From GCA-2723085 sp042093455 (GTDB lineage Bacteria; Bacteroidota; Bacteroidia; Flavobacteriales_D; Parvicellaceae), in NCBI GenBank assembly GCA_042093455.1, contig JBELEU010000012.1, positions 1-23,990 of the forward strand: 23,990 nt of DNA, read 5' to 3'. The notes beneath the pieces were generated by a model. That model had not been told where the DNA came from, did no database searches, and saw nothing but the letters and a program-made list of their open reading frames with translations. Position 1 is the stretch's first letter. Every line of letters starts with the position of its first letter. Below are positions 21,169 to 23,990 of the stretch, piece by piece. A program made the translations under genes and the position numbers.

Positions 21169-23990
21169 TTAACTAGTGTTATATTTCCCTGTTGAATTAC
21201 TTCTCTTCCATCTTTATACTTAACCTTTATTGAATAAACAAATACTGCGGTATTAAGTTCCATACCGTTAAACCTTCCATCCCAGTGATCTAAAATAGAA
21301 TTGGTTTGAAAAACAATTTCTCCCCATCTATCGTAAATTCTAAAATCTAATTCATCTATACTGTATCCATAAATCTCAAGTAAGTCATTTACCCCATCTC
21401 CATTGGGTGTAAATAAGTTGGGAACAGATATATTTCCTGAAACTTCAACATTAATGATGATCTCGTCTCTGCTTATACAGCCAATCGTATCAATTTGCAG
21501 AACAAATGTGGTCGTTTCTTCAGGACTAAAAGTAACAGAAGAACAATCCGAACAATCAATTCCATAAGTTGGTGACCATTCATATGTCCCAGGTAAATTG
21601 GAAGAAAATGAAATGCTTTCTCCAGCAAAAATTGTAGTGTCGGGTCCTAAATCTAATAAAGATGTAGGTATTACCACGAGCCGAACAGTATCTACTATTT
21701 GACCACAAAAATTATCTGCAATTAATAGTATTGAATCTTGGTTTATAGAAAAAACATTTTCGTATTTAATCCCATTTATTACACTGTCCCAAGTAAATTG
21801 ACCAAAACCATCTGCTGTTAAAATTAGAGAGTCTCCTTCACATCCCATAGTGTCTCCAAAAACACCTAAATTAAATTGATCCACAACTGTAATATCAACA
21901 GAGTTACTACTATTTCCGCACTGGTTAAGTGCATTGACATTGATATTGAATGTTCCGGTACTATCAAACAGCACACTTATTTCATTGTTTCCTGTGTCAA
22001 TAATTCCGCCAGCTGAAGAAGTATTCCAATCGTAATAAGTAGCATTGTAAAATTGCACTAAAAAATCTGCAGTATCACCAATACAAACGGTATCTGGACC
22101 CAGCATTACAGTTTGAGGAGCTTGAATTACATATACATCCATTGGGTTTGAAATCGGCCCTGTGCACCCAATATGTGATTCTTCGAGCGTTAATACATGT
22201 AACCCTGGAGATGTCCAATAAATACCTAACATAGCTGGTGGGTTATTAGGTGGAAAAGCATTTCCATCTATGTAATACATAAAAGAGGAGGATGGGTTAT
22301 AATTATTCACCCTAACAAAAATAGGGTCTCCAACACATAAAACCGTATCTGCATAAGTTGACCAAGGAAATGCTGGAACCAAATCAAAAGGGGTTTGACT
22401 TGGACAACCTAATGAAAAATGAACAACACATCCAAGAGTTTGTTCCATGTTTGAAGCGCTATCTGCCACAATTCTTAAATAAAATGCCCCTCCAGGAAAC
22501 CCCATGCTTGTTAACCCATAATAAGCTAAACTATCACAAGGGGGTATGTGAAGATTAATTGTGGCCGATTGCGTATCTAAAACTGCTCCAATACCGCCAG
22601 TGTTAAATGCACTAAAACTCATCATATCTAAAACTTGGACACTAAAAGTATTTCCGGGATAATAAGAAGTTAAAGAATCCCAAACATTAATATCTACCGG
22701 AATTGAAACTGTTAATCCAGAATCGCCTGGACATGCGCTGATGTCCATACAATTATTAGATCCAATATCGCATTCTTGTATACAAAAAGGACCCCAAGAC
22801 GAGCCAACTGTATTTGGGTTTGAGGAAACAACTCTAACGTAGTAATTACACCCTGGAGGAACTGTTGGGACAACACTACTTACTGACCCAGGTGAAGGAA
22901 CCAATGCGGGGTCATAGGTTGTGTTGTCGTTTAACGAACCTATATTGGTTGGGTTTGCAAAACTTCCTGATGAATCAGAAAGTTGTGCTATATACACATT
23001 GTTTGAATTATATACCCCCGTTGACCAAAAAGGAACATCCATCACACTTGAAATACAAACAGCATTTGTATCCATTGCAACAGCAGGTGGATCTGTACAA
23101 GTAACAACGTTTGGACAAGATTGAACGTCAACACAAACACTAATTGTTCCAACAATTTGAGGCAATGGCGATATTCTTTTTACCCTAAATTTATAACAAG
23201 ATGATGGTGGCGTAGTAAATGGAATTGACAAGCTTACAAATGAGGAAATAGAAGGGTAATTTATGTTGGTAATCCACGTAGAATATGGAGGGTTAAAATT
23301 TCCATTTTGATCCGACATTTCAATATGATAAGACCCATCACACAACGTATCTGATAAATTAAAATTCATCAATAAATTATTTCCTGGACATACAACAGTA
23401 TCTATGTATAGAAAGTCAATCGTAATCGGGTTTATTATTGTGTCATAAATCCCAACAATGTGTATGTCATCAACCCCGAAAGCAATATTACTAGGTGTGC
23501 TTGAAGAATCATTTACCCATCTAAATGCAAATTTCAAATCAAATGCATCATCAAAATTTATATCGGTAATTTGTTCGTACTTCCACTGATTACGATTGTT
23601 GTATTTTGCTGCTCCTACTTTTGTCCAGCCAGAAGCTCCTGTATTGTAATAAACTTCACCATATGAATTGGTATTTCCTTCACCAACATAAAAAAAAGAT
23701 AATTCTACATCACTTAACCCTTTGGTACATATTCCGTCTGCCATGACTAAATAAGTGTCAGTGGTTACAGCATTATTATAATTGGCATTTGATGCTGTAT
23801 TGTAAATAACTGAATCATGAATATGGGCATACCCACTGTAAGGAGCGCTACTTATAGTTCCACCAAAGGTGTTGGTTTGATCTGGGGTATTTGGCGTTGT
23901 TCCAAACCCATCGTATTGGTCATTAATTATCCAATTATTGTTTCCAATATTTGGACCTGAAACACAATCATTTAACTGCCATGAAATGGT
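21165..23990 (-). CDS. Large secreted protein with T9SS type B sorting domain, 5' end outside the window
   Basis: An open frame of 941 residues that runs off the window; an internal ATG at 23744 is not the start, since the frame upstream stays open (for example SWQLNDCVSGPNIGNNNWI near the edge). The visible part has an N-terminal domain with a calcium- or MAM-like look (SWQLNDC, DGICTKGLSDVELSFFY, FGVDDIHIVGIYDTI). Cysteine-rich repeats and Ig/PKD-like units follow (PQTVMLGPDTVCIGDTADF, DLGPDTTIFAGESISF). The C-terminal type B (CHU_C, gliding-motility-associated) domain reads PNLFTPNGDGVNDLLEIYGY, RIYDRWGEIVF, WDGRFNGMELNTAVFVY and ends GNITLVK. The protein is exported by T9SS to the cell surface or medium; adhesion is inferred. 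It is translationally coupled to the PorP/SprF gene downstream. Confidence 0.93.
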   Translation of the reverse strand, partial: TISWQLNDCVSGPNIGNNNWIINDQYDGFGTTPNTPDQTNTFGGTISSAPYSGYAHIHDSVIYNTASNANYNNAVTTDTYLVMADGICTKGLSDVELSFFYVGEGNTNSYGEVYYNTGASGWTKVGAAKYNNRNQWKYEQITDINFDDAFDLKFAFRWVNDSSSTPSNIAFGVDDIHIVGIYDTIINPITIDFLYIDTVVCPGNNLLMNFNLSDTLCDGSYHIEMSDQNGNFNPPYSTWITNINYPSISSFVSLSIPFTTPPSSCYKFRVKRISPLPQIVGTISVCVDVQSCPNVVTCTDPPAVAMDTNAVCISSVMDVPFWSTGVYNSNNVYIAQLSDSSGSFANPTNIGSLNDNTTYDPALVPSPGSVSSVVPTVPPGCNYYVRVVSSNPNTVGSSWGPFCIQECDIGSNNCMDISACPGDSGLTVSIPVDINVWDSLTSYYPGNTFSVQVLDMMSFSAFNTGGIGAVLDTQSATINLHIPPCDSLAYYGLTSMGFPGGAFYLRIVADSASNMEQTLGCVVHFSLGCPSQTPFDLVPAFPWSTYADTVLCVGDPIFVRVNNYNPSSSFMYYIDGNAFPPNNPPAMLGIYWTSPGLHVLTLEESHIGCTGPISNPMDVYVIQAPQTVMLGPDTVCIGDTADFLVQFYNATYYDWNTSSAGGIIDTGNNEISVLFDSTGTFNINVNALNQCGNSSNSVDITVVDQFNLGVFGDTMGCEGDSLILTADGFGQFTWDSVINGIKYENVFSINQDSILLIADNFCGQIVDTVRLVVIPTSLLDLGPDTTIFAGESISFSSNLPGTYEWSPTYGIDCSDCSSVTFSPEETTTFVLQIDTIGCISRDEIIINVEVSGNISVPNLFTPNGDGVNDLLEIYGYSIDELDFRIYDRWGEIVFQTNSILDHWDGRFNGMELNTAVFVYSIKVKYKDGREVIQQGNITLVK

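Noticed and set aside
21165..23744. ATG at 23744 as the start of the T9SS cargo gene
   Set aside because: The frame continues open upstream to the window edge with plausible secreted-protein sequence, and the ATG is not followed by a signal peptide.

Overview
The window is AT-rich chromosomal DNA from a member of the Bacteroidota, most likely a marine or aquatic relative of the Flavobacteriales. This rests on a type B type IX secretion (T9SS) cargo protein next to a PorP/SprF protein, the purN / acpP-fabF-rnc arrangement, DUF2911, DUF5777 and Big_5 lipoprotein families, promoters resembling TAnnTTTG, and little sign of Shine-Dalgarno sequences. I see no mobile element, CRISPR array, rRNA or phage gene. 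Nearly everything is ordinary core gene content in a very compact layout.

Layout. Positions 1-263 (minus) hold the start of a yebC-family gene, cut by the window edge. Positions 428-4452 carry a Big_5 lipoprotein (+), an omega-amidase-type nitrilase (-), a MORN-repeat YwqK-type protein (+) and a YhhQ-type queuosine-precursor transporter (+); all four appear to use TTG start codons. Positions 4449-8008 are a five-gene minus-strand operon, in transcription order purN, a voltage-gated K+ channel with a C-terminal zinc ribbon, RNase HI, a VAT1-like quinone oxidoreductase and an SCO1/SenC protein, with gaps of five bases or fewer. Divergent from it, 8146-10376 is acpP-fabF-rnc. Positions 10356-11401 (minus) hold yraN and a divergent RsuA/RluB-type pseudouridine synthase.

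Positions 11468-12932 hold a DUF2911 protein (+) and a small outer-membrane protein with a PagL-like H-x-S-N-G motif (-). Positions 12997-14577 are a lemA-DUF3137 pair (+), followed by an S66 LD-carboxypeptidase (-). Positions 15533-17674 are metG followed eight bases later by a tRNA-Arg(CCT). Positions 17735-18549 (minus) look like one lipoprotein/membrane-protein gene broken by a frameshift in an A7 tract and an in-frame TAA. Positions 18705-20126 are a DUF5777 beta-barrel protein and a YceI protein (+). Positions 20128-23990 (minus) are a PorP/SprF protein and a large T9SS type B cargo gene running off the window.

Functional themes are fatty-acid, purine and RNA metabolism, tRNA charging, peptidoglycan recycling, and cell-envelope or secretion functions. 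I did not find a clearly new multi-gene system. The most useful observations are the decayed gene at 17735-18549, the altered motifs in the pseudouridine synthase, the run of TTG starts, the tight convergent gene ends, and the tRNA-Arg with an anticodon-stem mismatch behind metG.
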